From Adiantum capillus-veneris (taxonomy: Eukaryota; Streptophyta; Polypodiopsida; Polypodiales; Pteridaceae), in the NCBI GenBank assembly GCA_014529385.2, contig CM043945.1:141338241-141402240 (forward strand): a stretch of DNA of 64,000 nucleotides, given 5' to 3'. The notes beneath the pieces were generated by a model. The model worked only from the letters and a program-made list of their open reading frames with translations. It made no database searches and was not told the origin of the DNA. Below are positions 13,601 to 25,510 of the stretch, one piece after another (the stretch's first letter is position 1; the number at the start of each line of letters is the position of its first letter). The position numbers were made by a program, and so were the translations under genes.

Positions 13601-14455
13601 ATACCCTACCACCTGCTGGTATTTGGAATCCCAAGTAGTAATATCTTCCTAAGAATACTGATGTTTTCTTTATTGACATCCCATAAGTGAGCCAGTTGTT
13701 TGTATGACTGATAATTGGTGTAGTGAGGAGGTTCAATGAAACGAAGAGCAACATCTGGATTTTCAACATTGTTGTCCATTTGCAACCACTTGGGTCTAGA
13801 TGGTAGCTCCATTTATAACTCACTTGAGTACTGTAAAGGAGTAACCACAACTAAGAGTCACTTGGGTGTAAATGGTAACTCCATTTATAACTCACTTGAG
13901 TACTGTAAAGGAGTAACCACAACGAAGAGTTGTCCAAAGGCATAACCAGTTTTCAAATCTTCTGAAGGTACTGGAATAATGCAAGGAAAACTTGGCGTAA
14001 CTTTCCATGCAGTTGTGAGCCATTTTCTACTCGCCTGAGTATCTTGAAAAGTTCATAGATAGGGAGTGTCCTCGTGTTAGAATTCTGAATAGTTTGGAAC
14101 ACAAAGAACTACATGTTTATCCCTAATGAAGGTTACTTGCCAACATACTTTGTCAGCACACCTGGTGAGTCCTTGACATATGAAAGTATTGACACAATCT
14201 CCAACCTCACCACAACAGGTGTTCAAAGTCGAAAATCGTACGTACTTAAGCAAATTCTAGAATAGGGAGAAAATCATCTATTCAAAAATGCGTTCTGCTA
14301 ACGTATGCTCTTAGCAGATCCTTTAGCACAAGATTACTCTTTGTAATCTGCCTATCCCCTTGGATAACTAACAGTATTGAGGTGTGTTTTCCTCACGGTT
14401 TATAGACAGTCGGCCCAGATGACTGGTAAACGGGGAATCACAGTCTAAGTTGCAT
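13600..14455 (-). pseudogene. Gypsy 3' region, left half of a split copy
   Basis: This is near-identical to 38815-39452. On the minus strand it codes for the C-terminal end of a Ty3/gypsy polyprotein: RFIEPPHYTNY..., then DVNKENISILRK, comparable to LENISVLKKKF at the end of the integrase remnant at about 49420. Beyond that it is non-coding. In the uninterrupted copy the homology runs on past CGGGGAATCACAG into sequence that here is found only at about 34490, so this is one half of an interrupted repeat. A ~65-bp piece (ACTCACTTGAGTACTGTAAAGGAGTAACC) is tandemly duplicated at 13810-13925. Confidence 0.7.
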
Positions 14456-14658
14456 TATTTGCTATTCGAGAGACGTATAATACGCAAATAATGGGCGTAT
14501 TATTTGTTTATCTAAATTATACGACGTTATTATATGGTGCCACATCATCATAAACGGCCAAGCGTATAACTTCTTGGTTTTTCGATCGAAAAACTTTTCG
14601 AACAAAATTATTTTCGATCAAAAATTATAACGATCGAATATGTTAGTATATATAGCTA

Positions 14659-15256
14659 GTGAGTACTCCGATAGATTCCAAAGATGAAAAAGAGCATGAA
14701 GGTCATGTACGTAAAGAACTTCATCTTCTACGCCAACATCAGTTATATGCCAAGATGAGTAAATGTGTGTTTTCCATGCCCGAAGTTAGTTATCTTGGAT
14801 TTATAATAAACCCTGAAGGAATCTTAGTAGACCCCACAAAGATTAAGGACATAATAGATTGGCCACAACCCAAGACGGTCAGTGAGATTCGAGGATTCTT
14901 GGGCATTACAGGATGGTATAGAATCTTCCTCAAAGATTATGCAGTCATCGGCGCACCCTTGATGCAGCTACTAAAAAAGACAGCCAAACTTACATGGGAA
15001 AAAGAACAGGAGGACCGTTTCCTCAAACTAAAACAAAATCTCACATCAGCCCCTGTACTCAAACTTCCTGACTTCACTCAAGAGTTTGAAGTAGTAACAA
15101 ATGCCAGTGGTCTTGCTATAGGAGGAGTCTTAAACCAAGAAGGCAGACCAGTCACCTTTACTTCTCGGAAATTAAGAATCCATGAGTTGAATTATCCAAC
15201 TCATGATTTGGAACTCCTAGCCGTCATCCATGCTCTTAAACTTTGGAGGCACCAAA
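14659..15256 (+). pseudogene. Ty3/gypsy RT-RNase H fragment
   Basis: The frame codes for the end of a gypsy reverse transcriptase (YAKMSKCVF, VSYLGFII, the IRGFLGITGWYR block) followed by the start of RNase H (the VTNASGLAIGGVL block, FTSRKLRIHELNYPTHDLELLAVIHALKLW). The first RNase H aspartate of VTDAS is asparagine here. The match ends abruptly after LKLWRH at about 15252, where AT-rich sequence unrelated to gypsy begins; the last ~30 codons of the open frame are not gypsy. The start is likewise a truncation, as the frame's first residues do not match. It is a fragment of the family also seen at 47857-49495. Confidence 0.85.
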
Positions 15257-15389
15257 TGATCAAAAAAGTAATTTGTAAAAAAATAAAACAATTTGAATTA
15301 AATAAAAATAAAAATTCAATAGAATGTAAGTTTTGTGATTCAAATTTATGAATTTGTTTTAGAAAAATTAGTAAATAGTTGAAAGTTTG

Positions 15390-15860
15390 TATTTTGTGAA
15401 GAGTTTAATCTCTCACCTGAAACAAACTGTAATTATAAGAATCACTTGTCAATGCGTTCAATTAATTGACACTTGAAAGTGACTAATAAAAAAAAAGTAG
15501 GATATTATCATTGTGTGTAGAGTGTACTCTCACATGAGATAATTAGTTTAAAAATATAATTACCTAAAAATTAATTTTATGTAATTTAAAGTTCGATTTT
15601 GATGTGTAGAGATTTTCTCTCACTTCAAAATGAATATAATGAAACAAAATTATATTTTTACATTTTGTGTAGAGCTATTCACACTGTTATGCTCTCACTA
15701 GAGTAAAAATTTAGAAAAAACATGTCCAAAAATATTGATTTTCTCTTATCTTTATTTGGACTGCAAAATCTACAGTGCTGTGTGAGAGCATACACATGCT
15801 CGCATTGTAGATAGATAATCGCTTAAAAATCTATGGTAAAGTGTAAGAACTTTTTGTTCG
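15390..15860. repeat. Left array of short hairpin repeats (K)
   Basis: Five to six imperfect hairpins are spaced 60-120 bp apart: GTGAAGAGTTTAATCTCTCAC near 15397, GTGTAGAGTGTACTCTCAC near 15517, GTGTAGAGATTTTCTCTCAC near 15602, GTGTAGAGC...GCTCTCAC at 15666-15703, and GTGTGAGAGCATACACATGC near 15780. The surrounding sequence is AT-rich. Similar units lie at 27086-27225. Confidence 0.65.
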
Positions 15861-16605
15861 CACTTTACAGAGATACAATAATTATCAAGTATTGTAAGTG
15901 ATTATCGTTTTGACATTTAAAAATGTCACTTATAGCTCTTGTATATATAACAATTTATAATGATAATCATTTTAATACTTGATTTAATTGTAATTATTGA
16001 TTATAGTAATGTGTTAAAGCTACAAGCTTGCACTTTAGATAAATCGATACAATTTATATGTAATCCAATGGTATTGTTTTTTATTATTGTATTTTTGTTC
16101 AATCATTGTTTTTAATTATTTTAATTTCGTTCAATCATTGTTAGTTAAATTAATTTAATTTTTTAATTGATTTTGATTATGAAAATGATCATTGACTTTG
16201 TTTTTACTAGCAAATTACTTTTGTGCATCATGGTGAAAAGACAAGAGTGGAGTTATGTGCATGAGTTGAAAGCTGGGAGAAATACATCTTGACTTAAATG
16301 TAAATCTTGTGCCCACGAGTTCAGTGGTAATGCAAATAGAATTAAAGAGCATTTATTGAAAGTCCATGGCAATGTTGAAAAGTGCGGGGCACCACCAAAA
16401 GATATTCATGAAAAATTTGCCATGTATTCTCGTACATTATGAAAAATATGGACTCTCCTAGGGCCCTTTTGATTAGGGAAGGGTTAGTTGAGGACTAATG
16501 AGAGGGCTCTTGGGATATCACCTATAGCCTAAGGAGAGATAGGGGGGTAGCCTATTTGTCCCCCTCTTCAATGCTTGATTCCTAGAGAGAAAGGGAAGGT
16601 GGACT

Positions 16606-16606
16606 A

Positions 16607-16637
<31 letters not shown>

Positions 16638-16644
16638 GGGGGGG
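16606..16644 (+). repeat. Poly-G tract
   Basis: About 30 consecutive G residues, then GAGGGGGGG. It lies in the left inverted repeat of H. A similar run is at 20531. Confidence 0.9.
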
Positions 16645-17326
16645 TAAAAAGGGAGAAAGAGGTGTCATAAAGCTTAGAGAGGGACCCTTGACAAAAAGGG
16701 ACCCCAAAAGAAAAATTGCACAGGTCAAAAAACCCTAAAAATTTTGAGTTTTTTGAAAAGTTTCAAAAATGACCGTTTCCCCTCCAAAATTGCCCAAAAC
16801 ATAACCAAACATCAAAAAGTCACTTTTTCTCTCCAAATTCCCTCTCTCCCACAATCTTCTCTCCCCTACCCCCTCCCCTCACTTCCTCTCTGCAGTCAGC
16901 CCCACCATAGCCAAAATTTCACTCTCCATCTTCTCTAGCTCTCCCTCCCCTCCCCCCTCCATTCTCTCTGTGCTGTGCAGCCCACCATAGCCCAAAGCTC
17001 ATCACTATCCTCCTCTTCAGTTGTCCCCCCTCCCTCTCCTCACTCTCTCTACAGTCAACCCCACCATAGCCAAATGCTCACTCTCCATCCTCTCTATCTC
17101 TCCCTCCCCTCACCCCTCCATTCTCCACAATGCAGCCCACCATAGCCCAAATCTCATCACTATCCCACCATAGCCAAAAGCTCACCCTCCATCCTCTCTA
17201 TCTCTCCCTTTCTCCCCTTCATTCTCTCTCTACTGTGTAGACCTCACTATCCTTCTCTCCAACCCTCACCCCCCTCCCCCTTCCCAATCTCTCTCTACTG
17301 TGTGGCCACCTGACCTCTTCTCAAGC

Positions 17327-17524
17327 ATGTCCACCCATACCACGCATAGATGGCCGAAGTTGGAGATACAAAAGGTCATACTGCACAACACAAAGAGCTC
17401 GAAGGTGGAATGGATCCCACAGGTATTTAGCAAGGCTCATGGGTCTACATGCAACCGTTCAGTGTTGGTCCTCATGGAGTACAATGTCGAGGCATACTGG
17501 AACGCCATTGGAAGTGAAGACTGA
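17327..17524 (+). CDS. Possible small ORF in H, unrecognised
   Basis: From an ATG at 17327 a 65-codon frame runs to TGA and includes VEWIPQVFSKAHGS. The minus ORF at the other end of H (21146-21769) has a comparable RWIPSIGRSS stretch near its C terminus. The two may therefore be copies of one sequence in the inverted arms. I do not recognise a family. Confidence 0.2.
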   Translation: MSTHTTHRWPKLEIQKVILHNTKSSKVEWIPQVFSKAHGSTCNRSVLVLMEYNVEAYWNAIGSED

Positions 17525-17863
17525 TGGCTTTCAAAAAAAAATCTGGAATGGTGTCTATCACTCAACATGCATATAGTGTACCTGAGATCCATTTGCAGAG
17601 AGCTTCAAACCAATTTGCACCTCATTGTAAGTCTAATGCTAAGTCATCTTATGGATATGTCCTCTTTAATTTGCATGTGTTCATATTTTTTGACAACGAT
17701 ATTTGTGAACGTATTTTTTTATCCATCTTACTTGCAAAGCAACCGCTTGAATGCCTCTCGAGTACCTTTATGGTTGTGCATGCTATAGATAAGAACTAAT
17801 CTATATAACTCAACAATGTATACTAATTTAAAATATAGTAGCTAACACCATATTTGTCGTATT

Positions 17864-18143
17864 ACAGGATGTTATTGTAGTGGATGCTTGGGCTCAACTT
17901 GGTTTGGTGTCAAGTGGAAAGTGCGACTTCTCCAATCAGAACCTCATTCTAAACATTCTTTTTTTGGTGTGTATACTTGTGGATATGGAGGTCCATGGAG
18001 TTATCAATGATGAGACAAGCCTTGCTAAGAGCATATCAATTGCCTCAGTCTATATTCCATTCAATGTATTTGATCCAGTACATAACATCCCAAGCTATTA
18101 TTGTAGACAAGCTACAAACTTTGTAATGAAAGTACTTGAATAG
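17864..18143 (+). CDS. Possible exon, unrecognised
   Basis: After an acceptor-like TATTACAG near 17868 the frame DVIVVDAWAQLG... stays open for 90 codons to the stop at 18141. The composition is protein-like rather than repetitive, but no family is recognised and no convincing upstream exon is found. Confidence 0.2.
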
Positions 18144-18869
18144 AAAGCACTCTTGTTTCATTACATTTTTGTCCACTCTAGTTAATCTTCAACTATATGA
18201 TGTTGTGCTTGTGATCAATTTTTGTTTCATCTAATCTTGTATGTGTATTGTGCTTCCTGCCAAATTTTTGGTGCTCATAAGTGATTGATCAAGTAAATTG
18301 ATTTTTTGGTAGCAAGTACACCTTTGCAATGTGCCTGCATGTAGATCTAGTAAGCCATCTGACCTCAAAGGTCAGGTTTGATTCATTTTCTGTTGTATGA
18401 GCACTTAGAGTTTATCTCAAAATGGTGGCAAGATTTAAATTCTTAGAAGAATCCCATACTCAAGACTAATCTAAGCAAGATAGAGCAATCATATTTCCTT
18501 GCGTTGCAGGCATAGACATGAACCTCCTTTGGCATTGAACAAACATTTAGTTCATGAGCACTCAGAGTTTATCTCAATATATTTGGCAGGCTTCAAATTT
18601 TTGAAAGAATATACTCAAACCTAATCCAAGAAAGATAGAGCAATCATATTCCCTCATGTTTGCAAGCACACACATGAATCCCCTCTTAGCATTGTGCAAA
18701 CACTTCATTCTACCTTTGCCATCAATAATGCAATGGCATGCTATTATGTTGTATTTGATATGAGTTTGTGTAAGTTCAACCATAACCTTGTGTTCTTTGA
18801 AATCCCCAAGGAAAACAGAGTATGAAATCAAAATAAAGAAAAGAGAACGAACAAACAAGATAGAGATAG

Positions 18870-18870
<1 letters not shown>

Positions 18871-18915
<45 letters not shown>

Positions 18916-19080
18916 CATAGATAGATGGAGGATAAACAAACAGAAAGACGGATAGATATAGATAAATACATTAATAGATAAATAGATAGATAGATAGATG
19001 GATAGATAATTCGATAGATAGATACATAAATACATAGATAGATACACATGCAAATAAAAAACACAAAGATAGATAACTAG

Positions 19081-19145
<65 letters not shown>

Positions 19146-19160
19146 GAGAGAGAGACCCTT
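18871..19160. repeat. Compound microsatellite TA / GATA / GA
   Basis: (TA)n at about 18871-18912, a long imperfect GATA/GATAA run to about 19080, then (GA)n to about 19155. Confidence 0.9.
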
Positions 19161-19514
19161 TTGGAACTCAAGGGCATTGCCTCTTTATTGAGGATACACT
19201 TTTATGATGGACAAATGACATGATACATGGATCAAACCCAAGACAAGTTATTCCTTGTATTGATTGCTAATTGAGTATGCATCATGCATACATTGAGCCA
19301 TCTGTAGTAGCAGAGAATGAGTAGAGAATGCATCATGCACATGGTGAGCCATTTATAGCCATTTGTAGTAGAGGGTGAGTTTGCTTTTTCTAGGTATATC
19401 ATATGAGCTATAGTTTTGTAAAATGCTTCTTTGGATGGATGTTCATGGTTATCTTGTAAGCCCAAGGCCACCATGCCCAAAACTAAGCAAGCACAAAGAG
19501 TAGGAGGCAACGCA

Positions 19515-20105
19515 GGGGGTGCATAGGCCTTGGGAAGCCCAAAGAAAGCCTGCCACAAGGGAGCGCATTTGGGCCTTCCATAGGTCTATGGAAGGCCCAA
19601 ATGCGCTCCCTTGTGGCAGGCTTTCTTTGGGCCTCCCATGCCCAAAACTAAGCAAGCACAAAGATTAGGAGGCAAGGCAGGGGGTGCATAGGCCTTGGGA
19701 GGCCCAAAGAAATCCTGCCACAAGGGAGCGCATTTGGGCCTTCCATAGGTCTATGGAAGGCCCAAATGTGCTCCCTTCTGGCAGGCTTGACCTATGGAAG
19801 GCCCAAATGCGCTCCCTTGTGGCAGGCTTTCTTTGGGCCTCCCAAGGCCTATGCACCCCTTGCCTTCCAAAATGCTTCTTTGGATGGATGTTGTTGGTTA
19901 TCTTGTAGTCCCAAGGCAACCATGCCCAAAACTAAGCAAGCACAAAGAGTAGGAGGCAAGGCAAGGGGTGCATAGGCCTTGGGAGGCCCAAAAAAAGCCT
20001 GCCACAAGGGAACACATTTGGGCCTTCCATAGGTCTATGGAAGGCCCAAATGCGCTCCCTTGTGGCAAGATTTTTTTGGGCCTCCCAAGGCCTATGCACC
20101 CCCTA
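19515..20105. repeat. Three large hairpins in tandem
   Basis: The same palindrome occurs three times, each folding about CCATAG-GT-CTATGG. Copy 1: arms 19532-19583 and 19586-19637, 52 bp with one mismatch. Copy 2: 19689-19860, with an extra partial right arm. Copy 3: about 19971-20103, arms of about 65 bp with a few mismatches. Copies are joined by a shared linker (CCCAAAACTAAGCAAGCAC). There is no coding sequence; frames on both strands mirror one another. Such arms would give a long double-stranded RNA stem if transcribed. Confidence 0.85.
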
Positions 20106-20526
20106 CCTTGCCTTCTCTTTGTGCCAGCTTGATTTGGCATGGTTGACATGGTCCTACAGGATGTTCAAACTTCACGCAACCATGCAATAATAGCTATCTC
20201 ATACCATGGCACGTTGCAAGCCCCCCTTTGATTTTCAGGATAGTGCCCCATAGTGTGTATGCTGTGTTTTGGTCTCGAAAGAAAAAGGGGGTGCTTTGCT
20301 TGGTTGTACAAGACACTTTTTAGTCTCACAAAGGCCTACTAGTGAAACAGAGCTGAAGCAAATGGCCATAACATCCAAAAAAAGGAGAGATACAGAGAGA
20401 GATAATTGATTCTTAAAGAAGCTACCCATAAAGGAGCCAATATTCTATTAGTACAAATCACTACTCTATAAGTTTATGCAAAAAATAATTGATCATACAT
20501 GGCTAGCTAGCTGTAAGCAAAGAGAT

Positions 20527-20631
<105 letters not shown>

Positions 20632-21145
20632 TCTTTTCCATCCAATGCATGAATAGGCACCCTTGTCTCCTCTCCTAAACTAAACAACTAGCCCCTACCT
20701 TTGAAGCATTGGTTGATATAGTTTTGCATCCTCAAAAATGCTACCATGATGCAATTACATGGCCCATCTTGATGCAGGCTTATGAGTGATGGGTAATCCT
20801 CCCCACTAGCATAATTCTCAACATTGGTTCAACACTTTCTATATTAGTTATGAAACCCTAGAATTCACCAAGAATTTATCGTATTCATGTGACACACTTG
20901 TATAAGCATCAAACCCCTTAGTAAGAATCAAATATTTAAGGAAATTGCTACATGGAAAATAATTTTCAAGATCAAAGATTTCATATATTAAAGCCATAGC
21001 ACTTGTTGTTACAAAACCATGTCCATTGTAGACCACCTAAAACATGATTGAGATTACAAAGTAAAAGCTATGTTGATAGCTTTGGGCATTATGGATACAT
21101 GTTCACCATGTATAGAGTACAAATCTAAATTCTTCAAATGTTGCC

Positions 21146-21769
21146 TCAAATACACTCAGGTTTGAAACCAGTGCCCTTGTGTAAAGTAACATCGCCATTG
21201 CTTGACATACTTGACCTTCCTATGCTTGGGATCCATCTCTGTCTCATGGCTATGGAGTTTCCACCTGTGGTGCACGTGCACCCTTCTGTGTCCTTCCAAC
21301 TAGAAAGTTTATGATGTGACTCCACCTTACATGAAAAAGAAATATTCTGTTCCATAGCTTGCAAGAAGTTGGGTATGCTAGAGTCTTTTCCATAGCTTGT
21401 GTGACGGTTGTGTATTAGTGTTGTGGGATGCAATAGAGGCAAAGGTGGATGTGAAGACAACCACATTAGCTTGTAATCATGGTGGGCTTGGTTGATAGGG
21501 GAAGTTGAGTATGAGGGAAGAGGTAGGGTCAGGGGAGCGGATGTTGACATTGAAATGGAAGATTGAGGAGGTAGATGAAGAGGTAGTTGCTGTAGATCTT
21601 GGCTTACGGTAGACTTGGTATTTTTGAGGGAGGACAGTGAACAATGGAAGAGGGTACATGGATAGAAAGAAGAGAGGAGAGAGGAATGTGATAGTGAGAC
21701 GAAGAGTTTAGCAGGTAGATGAAGAGGCAGATCCAGGAGTGTGTGAGAATGAGAGGGAGGTTTTAGCAT
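21146..21769 (-). CDS. Ser/Pro/Leu-rich ORF in right arm of H, doubtful
   Basis: The 207-codon minus frame starts in the pyrimidine-rich inverted repeat, so its N-terminal half (Ser, Leu, Pro, His) merely reflects CT-rich DNA. The last 70 codons, including KVESHHKLSSWKD and RQRWIPSIGRSS, look more protein-like. No family is recognised. Confidence 0.2.
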   Translation of the reverse strand: MLKPPSHSHTLLDLPLHLPAKLFVSLSHSSLLSSFYPCTLFHCSLSSLKNTKSTVSQDLQQLPLHLPPQSSISMSTSAPLTLPLPSYSTSPINQAHHDYKLMWLSSHPPLPLLHPTTLIHNRHTSYGKDSSIPNFLQAMEQNISFSCKVESHHKLSSWKDTEGCTCTTGGNSIAMRQRWIPSIGRSSMSSNGDVTLHKGTGFKPECI

Positions 21770-24301
21770 GTAGATGGAGAGGGAGATGCAAAATTCTGTA
21801 AGAGTGAGAAGGAGGATTTAGCATTTAGATGAAGAGGGAGATGCAGCAGGTCCTGGCTATGGTAGGCATGGCTACTTTGAGGAAGGGGAGTGAGAGAGAC
21901 AAAGAGGAGACATGGAGAGAGAGAAAGGGATTTTGGAGGCAAAAAATGATGTTTTGATATTAGAATAGGTTTGGGGTCACTTTTTGGGGGGAAATGACTA
22001 CTTTTGAAAATTTCAATAAATTTCAAATTTTTAGGGTTTATTTTTGGCCGGGTTTTTTAAAAAACCTTAAAGGTGGGGTTCTCTTTTTGTACAAGGATCC
22101 CTCTCCCTCTTTATGACACCCCCTTTTCTCTAGGAGATGCTGAAAATCTAGAGAGAGAAGGTAGCCTCCTAGTCACTACTTACCCCATCTTTTCTAGGCT
22201 TGAAGGATAGAAAATGACCCACCAAAATAGCCCCCATCATTTCCTTTGTCTCCCTTAATCACAACATACTTCCTTAAAATTAGGGATTCTTACAAGGCCC
22301 ATGGAGAGTCCATATTTTTCCTAATGAAAGTAAAGTTGATTCTTGCAGCTAAACATAAAGGTGATGTTTCTAAAGATATTCATGCACATATTGAACCATC
22401 TGTATGCAATGAGACAACAGAAGAGGTGTGTACCACTCAAGTAAACGATCAAAATTCTCAATTGAACCCTCTTCATGGACATGCTTCTACATAAGGAGGA
22501 TCAATTCCAAGCACAAGCAAATCTGACAGAGCGTCATCCAATGGACAGACAGTGTCTAAAGCATTAGGTAAACAATGGTTGCTTGAGTTTCATTTAAAAT
22601 GGACACAAGCATTTGTTGCGTGTGGCATATCGTTCAATGCTATGCGCAATCCAATATTTCAAGATGCTTTGATGACTACAGCCAAAAAAGGATTTGTGCT
22701 TCCTGACTATAACAAGCTGCGAATTGAATATCTTGATAAAGTCAAAGACAGTACTGAAGTCATTCTCAAACGCACAGTTCTAGAGTTTGTTCCAGTATAT
22801 GGGTGCACCATAGCATTGGATGGATGGACTAACTGTCATAAAAAACCTTTAATCAATGTAATGCTTATTAACCCTAGAGGGGCTATGTTCGTGGAAGCAA
22901 TTGATAGCTCATTGAAAGAGAAGACTATCACCTACCTAGCAGGGGTGTATGAGCGTGCAATTGCAAAGGCAGGTGGACCAAACAATGTGACTGCTATTGT
23001 CACAGATAATGAGGCCAACTACAAAGGAGCAGGAAGAGCTATTCAAGTCAAGTATCTGGAGATTTCTCGGGTACCATGTGCAGGCCACACTTTAAATTTG
23101 CTTTTAGAAGATATTGGTAAAATGGCATGTGTGAAGAAAACTTTATTCGATGCAAATCATGTGGTGGAATTCATTAGAGAACATCAATTTTCATATGCTC
23201 TTTTTTGAACCAAGTCACCAAATAAAGCTTTGCAAATATTTTGCGCGACAAGGTTTGCTACGGCATACTATGTTCTTGTTGTTTTGCAAGAGTTGAAGCC
23301 TCCATTGATGGAAACCTTAGCAGATAGAAGATGGGATGGATGTCTCAGCAAGTATCCACGTTATCAGGAAGGAGTTGGTCGATGTGCGCAAATAGTAAAC
23401 TCGCCAGTCTTTTGGCGTAATGTAGAAAGAATAGTAACCGTGTCAAAGCCATTTGTAGATATTTTGAGAGCACTTGACACAGATTCTTTTATTTTTGGTC
23501 GGGTCTACTGGTATATGCCAAAGGCTATACGCAAGCTAAGAGAAAATGTCAGTTTTGGTGCAAAGGATAAAGATACCATGATTACAATTGTTAACAAGCG
23601 TTGGGTGCAGTTTCATACGCCATTGCATGGTGCGGCTTTTGTATTGGATCCTAAGTTTCAAATGCATCAGCAATCTGCCAACAAAGAAGTTATGTCCGAC
23701 TTCAAAACAGTGAGCTCCGAACTCTTAGGGCACGAAGATGGAAAAACAGGTTTTCATTAGCGAGTAGATTATGCCAACAGAACTGGTATGTTTTAGGATC
23801 TGTGGCATAAAGATGCCATTGAGAAAACAAGTGCACCTTTATGGTGGAAGGAGTATGGTGGAGAGAAAGTCGAGTTGCAACACATTGCAGTTAGAGTTTT
23901 ATCAGTAGCTGCATCAAGTGGAAGTTGTGAGCGAAACTGGTCAGCATTCGACTTTGTGCACACTAAAAAGCGAAACAGACTTCATACTAAACGGGCTGCT
24001 GATTTGGTGTATGTTTTTTGCAATATGAAACTTATTTATAAGCCTCAAAACATTGCAACTAGAGCCGCTCAAAAGCAATATGGAGTCTTCCAAACGCATA
24101 AAGCTATTTCTGCGGAAGTTGATGATGATGATGATATGGAATGGGAGATAGTTTCAGAATGCTCAGATATGGACGAAGTAGATGATATAGTTGCAGTTTT
24201 TCAAGATGGAGATGATTTGTGAGAGTACCATTGTAATACTTACTCAACAAGTTTTTGTATATGATGAAAGAAAGTGTTATCTCGTTGTCGTTCACATCAA
24301 A

Positions 24302-24304
<3 letters not shown>

Positions 24305-24349
<45 letters not shown>
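24305..24349. repeat. (CT)n tract downstream of hAT gene
   Basis: About 45 bp of CT, then ACACACA; it separates the two convergent genes of K. Confidence 0.85.
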
Positions 24350-24350
<1 letters not shown>

Positions 24351-24515
24351 ACACACATATTCACTCACACTCAAATATAAACTGCCGATAATATCTTGTC
24401 GAATAAAAATTACATAAAGTCGATGTAGGTTTGAAATTACAACAAGGTTCTGGGAAATTACTCAATCGAAAAGAGTTTGATATAATTTTGAGATTACAAA
24501 GAGCTTCTGAGTGAC

Positions 24516-25300
24516 TTATGAGTTTGATAGATTTGCTATAAGTTTTTCTATGGTAAAATATGTAATTCCTAGCTCAGGGGATGGTTGAGCAACATCTTTA
24601 TGTGAAGTGGTAGTATCATCTGGCAAAGGTCCATACAATGATTCATATCGTTGAAGCTTTGCTTGTGCATCACTTAACTCTATTTCAAGCTCAAGAATAC
24701 GGCCATGAAGCATGTCCGGTGTTTCTCCTTGGCTGGCAAGGTCTTGTCCTTGGCTAGCTAATTTAGTCAGTGTCTCTGGCTCTTCAGGAAGTAAAACAAT
24801 AGGATGCTTGCGAGGAGGCATTGGATTATTTTGCATTGCGTGCTGCCACCTTTTTTGCAATGCGTCCACGTCCAACGCCAGCGGTGCCTGGACGATCTTA
24901 CCAATCCACTCTCTTCAGCAAAACATATCGAACATAGCATTGCTGTATAAAGTAAATTGCTACTTGGTTGTTGTTTGGTAGGCATCTCTCTTGTCGTATA
25001 AACCTTTGCAGCAATACATGTGCCAGTCCTTTATGTTGCAAATCAGAGAGCTTTAACGGAGTTGTATCTTTTGCATTGCCACTTATTTGAAATAGTTGAT
25101 GGCGTACAAAGTGATTAGGGCAAAGCTTTTTTCACTCTTTAAGGGTTAATGGTTCGCCCTGCAACTCAGATTCATCTTCTTCAATGTTGGCAATAGTAGA
25201 AAGATCTGCTTGTCCACATCTAACTTGTTCTTCTTTAAAAATTGCTTGAGCTTTAGCGTGGTTGAGTTCTTCTTCCACATCTGCATATCAGGTGAACATG
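24516..25300 (-). pseudogene. Unrecognised coding remnants beyond the kinase-like gene
   Basis: Two protein-like stretches lie downstream of the kinase-like frame on the same strand. About 25285-24980 reads EEELNHAKAQAIFKEEQ..., ...LSDLQHKGLAHVLLQRFI with a stop inside. 24875-24516 has ALQKRWQHAMQ..., a predicted helical ELEIELSDAQAKLQRYESL segment, and a stop at 24516. An acceptor-like TATGCAG near 25280 would allow splicing to the kinase exon. They may be the C-terminal part of that protein or a separate gene. No family is recognised. Confidence 0.35.
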
Positions 25301-25510
25301 TCATTACTTTTAAATACCCATTCAATTAATTTGACATTGGACAGTATATCGAATAACAAACATAGAATTCTTGTTCAATTAAACATACAATAAAATCTGA
25401 CACCAAAAGGAAAACAATGATGAAATCATGAGACTGTGTTTTCATTAATCATCAGGCTGGTCGTAAGCCAGATGTCATTACAATGTTGTAACCCACTCTA
25501 TGGGCACCAT

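Noticed and set aside
19232-20149. Several ORFs with repeated LWKAQM..LVAGFLWASQGL sequence
   Set aside because: They translate the tandem hairpins. The same text appears on both strands, so it is structural DNA and not a protein family.
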